Source: an uncultured Bacilli bacterium (lineage in GTDB: Bacteria > Bacillota_I > Bacilli_A > RF39 > UBA660). From it: DNA of 10,257 nucleotides. The stretch covers positions 1 to 10,257 of the forward strand of contig CANRAX010000041.1 in assembly GCA_947628635.1 (NCBI GenBank), written 5' to 3'. Every line of letters begins with the position of its first letter. The first letter of the stretch is position 1. Shown piece by piece: positions 1 to 7,280 of the stretch. The position numbers and the translations under genes were made by a program. Below the pieces are notes generated by a model. That model did not search any database, was not told the origin of the DNA, and was given only the letters and a program-made list of their open reading frames with translations.

Positions 1-9
1 TATATAATA

Positions 10-19
10 CCCCCCCCCC
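10..19. repeat. C10 homopolymer tract
   Basis: Ten consecutive C residues lie in otherwise very AT-rich intergenic DNA, followed by GACGGGTCTTGTCAAG. Such a tract is prone to slippage, and it could also mark the end of an inserted element or a sequencing problem. No gene in the window reads through it. Confidence 0.8.
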
Positions 20-44
20 GACGGGTCTTGTCAAGTGAAATTTC

Positions 45-64
45 TTGCACAAAAATATGTGCAA
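45..64. repeat. 7-bp perfect inverted repeat, TTGCACA/TGTGCAA
   Basis: TTGCACA (45-51) and TGTGCAA (58-64) are perfect reverse complements around a 6-base AT loop. A-rich sequence follows on the plus strand, so as a minus-strand hairpin it lacks a good U tail. It could be an operator or part of a mobile-element end. No transposase lies in the window. Confidence 0.5.
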
Positions 65-86
65 AAACGAAAAAAATAGAAAATTT

Positions 87-133
87 TAAAATAAGAAATT
101 TTGTACATACACATGTAAAATTGTCTTATTTTA
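87..133. repeat. Long AT-rich inverted repeat, about 20 bp per arm
   Basis: TAAAATAAGA (87-96) pairs with TCTTATTTTA (124-133). AATTTT (97-102) pairs with AAAATT (117-122), and ACAT (105-108) with ATGT (113-116), around the loop ACAC. Only GT (103-104) and G (123) are unpaired. The near-perfect 47-base hairpin lies beyond the probable terminator of the secretion operon. Read on the minus strand it is followed by a T-rich stretch, so it may be a second terminator. A recombination or protein-binding site is also possible. Confidence 0.5.
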
Positions 134-182
134 TGGTAATATGTTATTAAAATTGAAAAAGACATTTATACAATGAAATTGC

Positions 183-216
183 AAATTAAAAGATAGACTG
201 TACATTAGCCTATCTT
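183..216 (-). terminator. Probable intrinsic terminator of the T7SS operon
   Basis: On the minus strand AAGATAGGCT (216-207) pairs with AGTCTATCTT (199-190) through ten pairs, one of them G-U, around a 7-base loop. TTTTAATTT follows. On the plus strand the wobble becomes an A-C mismatch, so the structure favours minus-strand transcripts. It begins 19 bases after the stop codon of the last gene of the operon. Confidence 0.6.
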
Positions 217-234
217 GCAATTATTTATAATAAT

Positions 235-462
235 CTAAACATTCAAATTTCTTTGATTAATTAACTCCTGCAAAGCTATATCAGCATCTTTATTTATTTC
301 CAAAGCTGTTTCTAAATACTTAGAATAACCTTCAACAGTAGCAGTAAAATCATTTAATTCTGGAATATTTCTAGTTTTTAGAAGATCATTTATAATGAAA
401 GTTTCTTTTTTTAAAGCATTTGCGATAGATTCAACTTCTTCATATTTTAACTCACCTATCAT
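235..462 (-). CDS. Small helical protein, last gene of the T7SS operon
   Basis: A 75-residue acidic protein that I do not recognise. It has no signal peptide or membrane segment. Two predicted helices (about residues 6-29 and 36-70) are separated by a turn around RNIPEL, which suggests a small helical hairpin like the chaperones and partner proteins often found beside WXG100 substrates. That role is inferred from position only. The ATG overlaps the TGA of the preceding gene (ATGA), and an AAGGAGG lies 7 bases upstream inside that gene, so translation is coupled and the two products are probably made in similar amounts. A hairpin terminator follows. It contains no tryptophan and no WXG motif. 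Existence as a gene is fairly secure because of the ribosome binding site and coupling; function is open. Confidence 0.7.
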   Translation of the reverse strand: MIGELKYEEVESIANALKKETFIINDLLKTRNIPELNDFTATVEGYSKYLETALEINKDADIALQELINQRNLNV

Positions 463-641
463 AGTTTTTCCTCCTTAGATCCTTTTTTAAAATCATCAGC
501 GTATTTGATAACTATGGGTTTATATTCTTCGATACTTTCTATGTAATTATGATTATCTTGATCATTCCATTTACTCTTCATAATATTTAAATACTCGTAT
601 ATTTTATTTACTGCTTGAACATATTTTTTATAATCTTCCAT
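459..641 (-). CDS. Miniature WXG100-like (EsxA-type) protein
   Basis: A 60-residue protein that resembles the centre of WXG100 secretion substrates. Trp25 is followed by Asn-Asp where the family has x-Gly. Against S. aureus EsxA as I recall it, the stretch from Trp25 to Ala48 aligns without gaps and keeps Q28, an aromatic at 33, E35, P42, V44, K46, an aromatic at 47 and A48. WXG100 proteins are usually near 100 residues; here both helices are shortened, about 24 residues before the Trp and 35 after it. I see no clear YxxxD/E export motif near the C-terminus. The stop TAG of the ubiquitin-like gene lies just upstream, with AGGAGG 4 bases before this ATG, and the end overlaps the next gene. It could be a secreted substrate, a regulator of EssC or a partner of the next protein. 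Family assignment is moderate and rests on the motif plus the EssC neighbour. Confidence 0.65.
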   Translation of the reverse strand: MEDYKKYVQAVNKIYEYLNIMKSKWNDQDNHNYIESIEEYKPIVIKYADDFKKGSKEEKL

Positions 642-649
642 ATTGCCTC

Positions 650-907
650 CTAAATTAAGATAATTCTTGAACCATTTTGTAAATTAGTTTCGCGAACAAT
701 TTTATTAACATCGTAGATTTCACCAGTTTCTTTACTATAAAAATTAGTGTCATCCTTTATAATATAGGCATTTTCAGTTAATTCTATAAGAGCTTCTTCA
801 ATTAATTGCTTAATTGTACCTATGGTTTTGTTAATAGGAATATATAAATCATAAGTTTTTTCTATTAAAGGAATTTCAAGTTCAATTAATATTTTATTTT
901 TATTCAT
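650..907 (-). CDS. esaB: YukD/EsaB-like ubiquitin-fold T7SS protein
   Basis: An 85-residue protein matching the size of EsaB/YukD, the small cytoplasmic ubiquitin-like component of Firmicutes T7SS. The order fits a beta-grasp fold: strand ILIELEIP, strand KTYDLYIP, the TIGTIKQLIEEAL turn and helix, and a C-terminal NGSRIILI strand. It ends at that strand, with no diglycine tail, so it is not expected to be conjugated. An in-frame ATG at 919 is only one base from the GGAAAGG ribosome binding site; the ATG at 907 is at a more workable distance (13 bases), so I chose it. The gene starts 62 bases after essC ends. EsaB is a core or regulatory component in S. aureus; the identification here rests on fold pattern, size and neighbourhood, since sequence similarity in this family is low. 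Confidence 0.75.
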   Translation of the reverse strand: MNKNKILIELEIPLIEKTYDLYIPINKTIGTIKQLIEEALIELTENAYIIKDDTNFYSKETGEIYDVNKIVRETNLQNGSRIILI

Positions 908-969
908 ATTTAATAACATTCCTTTCCATTTTTATTTAATCAGTTGAAAAAGCTATTACTTTTAATTTT

Positions 970-3900
970 TTATTCATTAGCAATAAATTTAATTACGTAG
1001 GCTTTTCCCTTTAAAATTATGTATCCAAAATTAGGTGTTAATTCAGCACGAAGTAATCTAGCTGAAGTTGTTACTTTCAATGTAAATTGATTGCTTATGC
1101 CATTACCAATCCAAATACCTTCTGATAAGTCAGCGTTATCTTTAAACCAATTTTCATAAGCAATACTTTTAATATTATCAATAGTATCAACTATAATAAA
1201 TTTAATATTTCCTAGTTTCTTAGCTCTTTCAAAAATATTTTTTAATTTGTCACTTTCTTCACTATCTAATTTTGAAAGAAGAGAAGTTATACCAATAAGC
1301 ATGCAAACAACTGTTTCTTGTGTTTTGGATAATTTCTGATTTTCATAAAAAGCACTTAATTTATCAATAGATGTAAGACATAAATCACTAGAATATGTTA
1401 CTTTATTAGAAGAAATATCATTAAGAATATTATTACTATCCATAACAATACAACTTGTATTTGGTACTTGAGTAGCAACACTTACTAAACCTTTTAAAAA
1501 CTCTGGTTCAGTAGAAATATCATCACCAGTTATGGTGTACATATAAGAACTTTCTAAGTTAATTCTAGCTATTTCTAAAGTTTCCTTAGTAATACCAACT
1601 GGGATAGTTGTTAAGTCGCCAAGAAGTTCTCTAACAGAGTCAAAATTAACTATTTCAGGTAATATTGGAATACGTTTAGCTTTAAAATCACAAATAGCAT
1701 TTAATTTTTGACTAACTACTTTAATATAATCAATCATTTTTTCTTCAGCATAAGGATAAGCTGTTTGAAATTCATAAATATTATCAAGGGAAATCAAGCC
1801 TCGTCCATATACTTTAGATGGCTCTTTTCTTCTAACATTTGGTAGTATAGAACTATAATCCGATGCGTCATTAAATTGTAAAACAACATTTTGTTTAAAG
1901 TTTTGACGAAGACGATATCTTATAGTATTTGTGCCACTTGTACTAAATAGGAAAACAACACCATACTTTAAGCAGTCTCTTGTTAATTGATTTAACAAAT
2001 CTTCATATTCGCTATAAGTTTCAAGAAAAGCCTCAACATTATTAATAACTATGACTAAGATAGGTATTTGCTTTCCACCATGATTTATATAAAAATCATA
2101 AGAACCGTTATAGTCAACAAATAATTTTTTACGGTCATCAATAATTTCTTGGAGCATTTTAAATAAATTATTTATTTTTTCAGCTTCTGTTGATAAAATA
2201 ACTTCTCCTACATGAGGGGCATTTTTAAACATTGTTAAAGTTTCAGCACCAAAATCTAGTATATAAAAATTAATTTCTTTAGAGTCATGGGAAGTAAGGC
2301 AAGAATAAATGATACTTGTTAACATTAATTCCTTACCACTACCAGCTGAACCATAAATTATTGTATTGCCATCTTGAGATAAAGGTAAAGTTAAAATATT
2401 TTGCTTTTGATTATCTGGATCATCGTATTCACCAATTATAGGGTTTATAACATTTTTACTGACAGTATAAGAATACTTTTGTTTTAATTTATCTACGTAA
2501 ATAACATTTGGTATCCTATCTAACCACAATTGCGGAATGGAAATATTTTCATTCTTGGCTTCATCAACTATATATTTAATAATATTTGTAATTTCTTCGC
2601 CTTTTGAAGCAACCACCACTTCATTGTTTTTTGAATCAAGAGATTTAATAGTATTACCAACATTATCAATAATATTAATAGATTGGTCCACTTTCTTTTT
2701 TCTTTTTTCAGTCGGATAATACTGTGCTCCTGCCCAAGCAGCTTGACCTAAGGCAAATAATTCATTATAACCTACTTGTAAATAGAAGCGACCAGGATTT
2801 TTTAAAGAAGCAGCATCGGGTACTTTAATCATATCCATACTATCAGATTTATCTTGAACTTTTAAACATACTCTAAATTTAGAGTTAGACCATATTTGAT
2901 CATTAACAACACCACTTGGTTTTTGAGTGGCTAAAATAAGATGGACACCTAAAGAACGACCAATACGAGCTGTTGAAATTAATTGTTCCATAAATTCAGG
3001 ACGTTGATCTTTTAATTCAGCAAATTCATCAGAAATGATAAATAGATGAGATATTGGCTTGTCAACTAAGCCTTTGCGATATAAACTTTGATATTTATAA
3101 ATATCAATGGTGCTTTCATCCAATTTATCGCGAGCTTCATTAAACATTCTTTGACGTTTTCTTAATTCACTTTGAATAGAAGCTAAAGACCTATTCATTT
3201 CAACAGTATCTAAGTTGGTAATTGTTCCAGCTAAGTGAGGAAGCTTCATACCAGTTTCTTTATTTTGAAAAACACCTGCAAGGCCGCCACCTTTATAATC
3301 TATTAAAACAAAAGATACTTCATAAGGATGGTAATTTAGGGCCATTGATAAAACATATGTAATTATAAATTCTGATTTACCAGAACCAGTCATACCAGCA
3401 ATTAATCCATGAGGTCCATGAGCTTTTTCATGTAAATCCAATTTAAATAACTCCCTTGATTTGTCGACACCAACAGAAGCTTGTAGAGACTTTGTTGGAT
3501 CATTTTGCTTCCATCTATTTAGAACATTTAATTGTTCAACCATACCAACATTATACATTTCTAAAAAAGTAATTCCTTGAGGTAGGCTTCTATTTTCTTT
3601 AGCAATATCAATTGGAATATTAGCTAAAATTTTACAACATTCATAAATGTTTAAAGTCGGATCAAAATCAGCAATAAATTCCTTTTGCTTGTTAGAAACT
3701 AATTCATTTTCAAAAACACCAGATATTTTATCACCTATACTAATAAATGTTTTACATTCGTTAGGGATGTTGATAAGACGTGGACTAATAACAATTAAGC
3801 TATAACCATAATTTGTTTCTGTTTCACATACATCTTTTAAAATATCCAAATCTCTTAAAGTTTTATAATCATCAGTAAAAATGACAAAGTAAGGCTTTAG

Positions 3901-5547
3901 ACGATGATAATCATTAGAATTAACTTCCATTTTACCATTAACTTCTTTAAACTTCCGAGCTTGAAATTCTTTTTCTAGAATTAATGATATTTCTTTAGCT
4001 TCATCTAAATTAGAAGCAAAATATCTAGTTGTTTTATCATTCGACCAGCAATGAGGAGAAATTTTTAAATATTCCCAATTAGAAGCATTTTGTTCATTAG
4101 TTAAAATAACTATTTTTAAATCTTCATAACTGTGGAAAGTAATCATTTGAAGAATTAGACCTTCAAGAAATTGTTTTTTATTTTTTGCTGTTCCAATAAT
4201 AGCAGAAATATTATTTTTAACAAAAGAAATTGAAATAGGGACATTTTCTAAAGTTCGTGACTCAGCTCCTAATTTATATACTTCTTGTAAAAGATTGTCA
4301 TCTTCTAGGGAAAAATGTTCTTCAGGAAAAGAAATATTTCCTTTTAATTCAGTTGATCCTACACCAAGTCTTAAATCAAGAAAATCATCTTGTTCTAGTT
4401 CTCTTTCCCATAAATTTCTTTTTTTATTGTAGATAATTTCTTTTATCGCAGACAAAGGAAGATAATTATCAATTAAAATTTGACGTTGAATTTTCATTTC
4501 AGCTTGAATTTTTTGACGTTTTGTTTCTATGTACTCTAAGTATTTCTTTTGACGTAATTCTTCTTTCTGTTTACGTTGCTTATTTTGATATCTTTTTTGT
4601 AAAACTGGCCATAAAAGCATAGTCATAATCATAGCTCCAGCCATTATTAGTGAAGGTAAGGCTTGTCCAATATCAGTAGAACCATTTAAAACTCCTGCCA
4701 AGGCATTGTATCCCATCATCATAGACATCATGGCCATAGTTAACATAGGTCCAATCGTGTAAATTAATGGTGTTTTATCTTCTTGTTCTTTTCCAGGAGG
4801 AGCATCTATGGCTATTAAGGCGTCTTCAATTCTCGTTTTGAAACGAGGAGATTTATAAAAATAATCTTCTTCATTGAAAAATTCTATTCCTTCTTCATCT
4901 GGATTATCTTCTTTAACTTGCTTTTGAATAATAGGTGGTAAAACTTCAAATAAATTATTATCAAAACGTACTAAATTGCCTATGCTATTAATAATAATTG
5001 AATCTTTCATAACAATTAGGCGAAGTCCCATAATAAAAATAATGTCACCATATTCTAATTGACTAGCGGATACAGCTATATTATTAACGTAAGTACCATA
5101 TTTACTGTTAAGATCTTGAATAATCCATTTACCCTTATTATAAATTAGACGTGCATGTTGTTTAGATACTAAAGGATATGTATAAGCAATGTTGGCTTTG
5201 TTATCATTACCAATTATGATTTCTCCTTCTTTTTTAAGATGAAGTTTTAAACTCCCACTATCAACAGTAGGAGAACAATATAAAATAACATACTCATTGT
5301 CAGTATTAATTTTTAAAAAATAAAGACTATAATCTTTTAAAATAGCTGAGGATATTTCTTTATCACCAGACATTATTTTTGTTTCAAAGTCACTTTTAAT
5401 TTTCCACTGTCCATTTTCTTCTTCGACGTTAATCAAATTTCTTGAATTGCCTAAATAATCATTATCAGTTATCCAGTAATTTCCAGCAATTTTGGTTGGT
5501 AATTCAAAGTTATAAATTTTTCTTTTTTTGATAAGCCTAACTATCAC
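970..5547 (-). CDS. essC: EssC-type T7SS membrane ATPase (FtsK/SpoIIIE family)
   Basis: A 1525-residue protein, the usual EssC size. EssC is the hexameric motor that recruits and exports WXG100 and LXG substrates through the cytoplasmic membrane. The N-terminus has a degenerate FHA-like domain (about 1-95) and a clear FHA domain (about 108-185) with SKQHA at 128-132 and N147, G151, T152. Two membrane segments lie near 261-286 and 294-315, then a basic coiled-coil stretch. A degenerate ATPase-like domain (about 430-680) precedes ATPase 1 with Walker A GMTGSGKS (718-725), LIDYKGGG (748-755) and Walker B LFIISDEF (D840, E841). ATPase 2 has GSAGSGKE (1066-1073), with Glu in place of the P-loop Ser/Thr, and INNVEAF instead of an acidic Walker B. 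ATPase 3 (about 1315-1520) has lost its P-loop (TGDDISTEP, 1340-1348). The start is GTG with GGGGTGA 6 bases upstream. It is first in its operon, with a TTGTAA/TATAAT promoter. Confidence 0.96.
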   Translation of the reverse strand: MIVRLIKKRKIYNFELPTKIAGNYWITDNDYLGNSRNLINVEEENGQWKIKSDFETKIMSGDKEISSAILKDYSLYFLKINTDNEYVILYCSPTVDSGSLKLHLKKEGEIIIGNDNKANIAYTYPLVSKQHARLIYNKGKWIIQDLNSKYGTYVNNIAVSASQLEYGDIIFIMGLRLIVMKDSIIINSIGNLVRFDNNLFEVLPPIIQKQVKEDNPDEEGIEFFNEEDYFYKSPRFKTRIEDALIAIDAPPGKEQEDKTPLIYTIGPMLTMAMMSMMMGYNALAGVLNGSTDIGQALPSLIMAGAMIMTMLLWPVLQKRYQNKQRKQKEELRQKKYLEYIETKRQKIQAEMKIQRQILIDNYLPLSAIKEIIYNKKRNLWERELEQDDFLDLRLGVGSTELKGNISFPEEHFSLEDDNLLQEVYKLGAESRTLENVPISISFVKNNISAIIGTAKNKKQFLEGLILQMITFHSYEDLKIVILTNEQNASNWEYLKISPHCWSNDKTTRYFASNLDEAKEISLILEKEFQARKFKEVNGKMEVNSNDYHRLKPYFVIFTDDYKTLRDLDILKDVCETETNYGYSLIVISPRLINIPNECKTFISIGDKISGVFENELVSNKQKEFIADFDPTLNIYECCKILANIPIDIAKENRSLPQGITFLEMYNVGMVEQLNVLNRWKQNDPTKSLQASVGVDKSRELFKLDLHEKAHGPHGLIAGMTGSGKSEFIITYVLSMALNYHPYEVSFVLIDYKGGGLAGVFQNKETGMKLPHLAGTITNLDTVEMNRSLASIQSELRKRQRMFNEARDKLDESTIDIYKYQSLYRKGLVDKPISHLFIISDEFAELKDQRPEFMEQLISTARIGRSLGVHLILATQKPSGVVNDQIWSNSKFRVCLKVQDKSDSMDMIKVPDAASLKNPGRFYLQVGYNELFALGQAAWAGAQYYPTEKRKKKVDQSINIIDNVGNTIKSLDSKNNEVVVASKGEEITNIIKYIVDEAKNENISIPQLWLDRIPNVIYVDKLKQKYSYTVSKNVINPIIGEYDDPDNQKQNILTLPLSQDGNTIIYGSAGSGKELMLTSIIYSCLTSHDSKEINFYILDFGAETLTMFKNAPHVGEVILSTEAEKINNLFKMLQEIIDDRKKLFVDYNGSYDFYINHGGKQIPILVIVINNVEAFLETYSEYEDLLNQLTRDCLKYGVVFLFSTSGTNTIRYRLRQNFKQNVVLQFNDASDYSSILPNVRRKEPSKVYGRGLISLDNIYEFQTAYPYAEEKMIDYIKVVSQKLNAICDFKAKRIPILPEIVNFDSVRELLGDLTTIPVGITKETLEIARINLESSYMYTITGDDISTEPEFLKGLVSVATQVPNTSCIVMDSNNILNDISSNKVTYSSDLCLTSIDKLSAFYENQKLSKTQETVVCMLIGITSLLSKLDSEESDKLKNIFERAKKLGNIKFIIVDTIDNIKSIAYENWFKDNADLSEGIWIGNGISNQFTLKVTTSARLLRAELTPNFGYIILKGKAYVIKFIANE

Positions 5548-5585
5548 TGAAAATCACCCCAGTTATTATTCCTATTCTATATCTA

Positions 5586-5614
5586 ATTATAGCTATTTTT
5601 GACAATTTTTACAA
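5586..5614 (-). promoter_or_regulatory. Promoter of the essC operon
   Basis: On the minus strand the -35 TTGTAA (5614-5609) and a perfect -10 TATAAT (5591-5586) are 17 bases apart. Transcription should start near 5579, giving a short leader of about 30 bases before the GTG start of essC. Its -35 element lies inside the spacer of the divergent plus-strand promoter. Confidence 0.65.
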
Positions 5615-5627
5615 TAATATTTATATA
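5599..5627 (+). promoter_or_regulatory. Promoter of the ZIP transporter gene
   Basis: A perfect -35 TTGACA (5599-5604) is followed after 17 bases by TATATA (5622-5627). TATATT at 5624-5629 is an alternative -10 with a longer, 19-base spacer. Its -35 lies within the spacer of the essC promoter, so the two divergent promoters interlock and polymerase should not occupy both at once. Confidence 0.6.
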
Positions 5628-5687
5628 TTTTTTAGTTTTTGAGGAATAAGTAATATTGTCCTTTTTGGTAATTTTGCATATTTTATA

Positions 5688-6500
5688 ATGGTGATTGATA
5701 TTTTATTAACATGGTTTATGCACCTTAATCCTATTGTGCAAGCATTAATAGCTGGTATTTTTACTTGGAGTGTTACTTTATTTGGGGCTTCTATTGTCTT
5801 TTTCTTTAAAAAAGTAAACAAAAGTATAATGGATGCTTTATTAGGCTTCTCAGCGGGAGTTATGGTGGCAGCATCTTTTTGGTCATTACTTAGTCCAGCA
5901 ATTGATATGGCAAATGAACTTAAAATGATATCATGGCTAGTTGTATTTTTAGGATTTTTTAGTGGAGGTTTGCTTTTATATTTAGCTGATAAATTTTATG
6001 CTATATTTTCTAAGAAAAAAGAAAAAAATGCTGATCGAAAAAAACGATGTATGATGCTTATTTTTTCTATTGTATTACATAATATTCCTGAAGGTTTGGT
6101 GGTAGGATTTGCTTTTGGAGCCGTAGCTTATAATTTTACGGGATCTACGGTGTTGTCGGCAATTACCTTGGCAATTGGAATTGGTTTACAAAACTTTCCT
6201 GAAGGAAGTGCGGTGAGTTTACCACTTAGAAGAGAGGGAATTTCTAGAGGTAAGGCATTCTTTTATGGTCAATTAAGTGGTATAGTAGAACCTATTTCAG
6301 CAGTTATTGGAGCAATTTTAGTCTTAAAAATACAAATTTTATTGCCATTTATGTTATCGTTTGCCGCAGGAGCAATGATTTATGTTGTAGTTGAGGAATT
6401 AATTCCAGAAAGTCAAACAAATACAAAAAAAGATTTAATGGCTTTATTTACCTTAATTGGTTTTTCAGTAATGATGATATTGGATGTTGCATTAGGATAG
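5688..6500 (+). CDS. ZIP-family metal transporter, GufA type
   Basis: A 270-residue polytopic membrane protein with about eight hydrophobic segments. Two ZIP metal-site signatures are intact: HNIPEG (131-136) in the fourth segment and QNFPEG (168-173) in the fifth. GIVEP (198-202) and VVEELIPES (234-242) follow, as in GufA/ZIP11-like members. ZIP proteins move divalent metals such as zinc, manganese or iron into the cytoplasm; the metal cannot be read from sequence. A basic, probably cytoplasmic loop (109-120, KKKEKNADRKKR) replaces the His-rich loop of some members. The N-terminus up to LNPIVQALIAG fits the family, so the ATG at 5688 or GTG at 5691 is likely, although there is no good ribosome binding site just before it. 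A GAGGA at 5641-5645 sits 42 bases upstream, before a 10-codon TTG reading frame whose TAA overlaps this ATG. Transcribed divergently from essC. Confidence 0.93.
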   Translation: MVIDILLTWFMHLNPIVQALIAGIFTWSVTLFGASIVFFFKKVNKSIMDALLGFSAGVMVAASFWSLLSPAIDMANELKMISWLVVFLGFFSGGLLLYLADKFYAIFSKKKEKNADRKKRCMMLIFSIVLHNIPEGLVVGFAFGAVAYNFTGSTVLSAITLAIGIGLQNFPEGSAVSLPLRREGISRGKAFFYGQLSGIVEPISAVIGAILVLKIQILLPFMLSFAAGAMIYVVVEELIPESQTNTKKDLMALFTLIGFSVMMILDVALG

Positions 6501-6504
6501 AAAG

Positions 6505-6532
6505 AAAAAGACTTGTATAAAGCCTTTTTTTT
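6505..6532. terminator. Bidirectional terminator between convergent genes
   Basis: AAAAAGACTT (6505-6514) pairs with AAGCCTTTTT (6520-6529) with one mismatch around the loop GTATA. A T run follows on the plus strand and the matching A run gives T residues on the minus strand. It lies between the ends of the ZIP gene and the M23-like gene and can serve both. Confidence 0.75.
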
Positions 6533-6539
6533 AAGAATG

Positions 6540-7280
6540 TTATTTTTTTAAGAATAGTTGTTCACCTTTTTTTAGATAAATACCGTATAAGTCTGTTTTG
6601 GGACAAGTAAATATTAATTGTTCTTTAGTTTCTGTTGATGTTGATGGAAGATTTTGTTGGGGATCTTTTGGCAAAGGTTCTTCTTTTAGTGGTGGTGCTT
6701 CTGGTTGTTGTACTGTTGGTTCTTGTTGTGGTGGTGCTGGCTTGGAAGAATTTTCATCTAATATTTCAGTTGGTATCTTTTTAAAATTGTAGTTGTAGTT
6801 ATTCAAAATTTTAATTTCATCATTGATCCAGAGACACTCTTCGGGCTTTTTACCATTATTTATAGACCAGTATCCTGCTTCGTTTTTATACCAACCTGAA
6901 CCAGCAAATTTTCCTCTAGCACATTCAATGTGGCAATGATTGCCTGAGGCATCTCCTTTTGTTCCTTCAGAATAAAAAATCTCATTTTGTTTAATTTTTT
7001 TACCAACAAATAAATTATTTACTTCATTGGCGTGAGCAAAAAGGATAGTCATATAATCAATAGTGCCATCAGGATATTCAACTTTATCAATACTTTCTAA
7101 CCAAACTTCATTAGCGTCATTCTTATAGATTTTTTTAATAATACCAGTAAAAGGAGCGTAAATGGAACTTATAGAAGTATCGGCTCCAGCTTCATCGATG
7201 GCAAAACTATTCAAATGGGATCCTTCATTATAGCCTTGTGTTATTCGCATAACTTTACTAGGATACAAGGGCTTTTCCAT
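6540..7280 (-). CDS. M23-like peptidase, phage-type endolysin
   Basis: A 246-residue protein with a lysostaphin-type (M23) zinc peptidase domain over about residues 5-155. Likely zinc ligands and catalytic residues are H22 and D29 in GSHLNSFAIDEAG, H83 in LFAHAN, and the H115/H117 pair in GNHCHIECARG. The H22-D29 spacing is longer than the usual HxxxD, and CHIE replaces the more usual LHFE-like text, so it belongs to a divergent branch. M23 enzymes cut peptidoglycan peptide bridges. A Pro/Glu/Gln-rich linker (about 176-217) leads to a 27-residue tail that may bind the wall. There is no signal peptide, so it probably needs a holin to leave the cell. The ATG shares its first base with the TAA of the holin-like gene (TAATG) and has AAGGAGG 7 bases upstream. 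This pairing is typical of phage lysis modules, but no head, tail or integrase genes are nearby. Confidence 0.8.
   Translation of the reverse strand: MEKPLYPSKVMRITQGYNEGSHLNSFAIDEAGADTSISSIYAPFTGIIKKIYKNDANEVWLESIDKVEYPDGTIDYMTILFAHANEVNNLFVGKKIKQNEIFYSEGTKGDASGNHCHIECARGKFAGSGWYKNEAGYWSINNGKKPEECLWINDEIKILNNYNYNFKKIPTEILDENSSKPAPPQQEPTVQQPEAPPLKEEPLPKDPQQNLPSTSTETKEQLIFTCPKTDLYGIYLKKGEQLFLKK

Noticed and set aside
459..462. Mycoplasma-type code with TGA as tryptophan
   Set aside because: TGA ends the WXG-like gene in an ATGA overlap with a strong ribosome binding site for the next gene, which fits TGA as a stop.
235..641. LXG toxin and immunity pair in the T7SS operon
   Set aside because: Both proteins are under 80 residues and have no toxin domain.
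2537..2719. 60-codon plus-strand reading frame inside essC
   Set aside because: It lies antisense within the conserved EssC coding sequence, is hydrophobic low-complexity text and has no separate gene signals.
5621..5821. 66-codon minus-strand frame over the start of the ZIP gene
   Set aside because: It overlaps the ZIP promoter region and the well-supported ZIP coding sequence on the other strand.
6598..6792. 64-codon plus-strand frame rich in Gly, Ser and Cys opposite the M23-like gene
   Set aside because: Its composition is the antisense of the Pro/Glu/Gln-rich linker, so it is a shadow.
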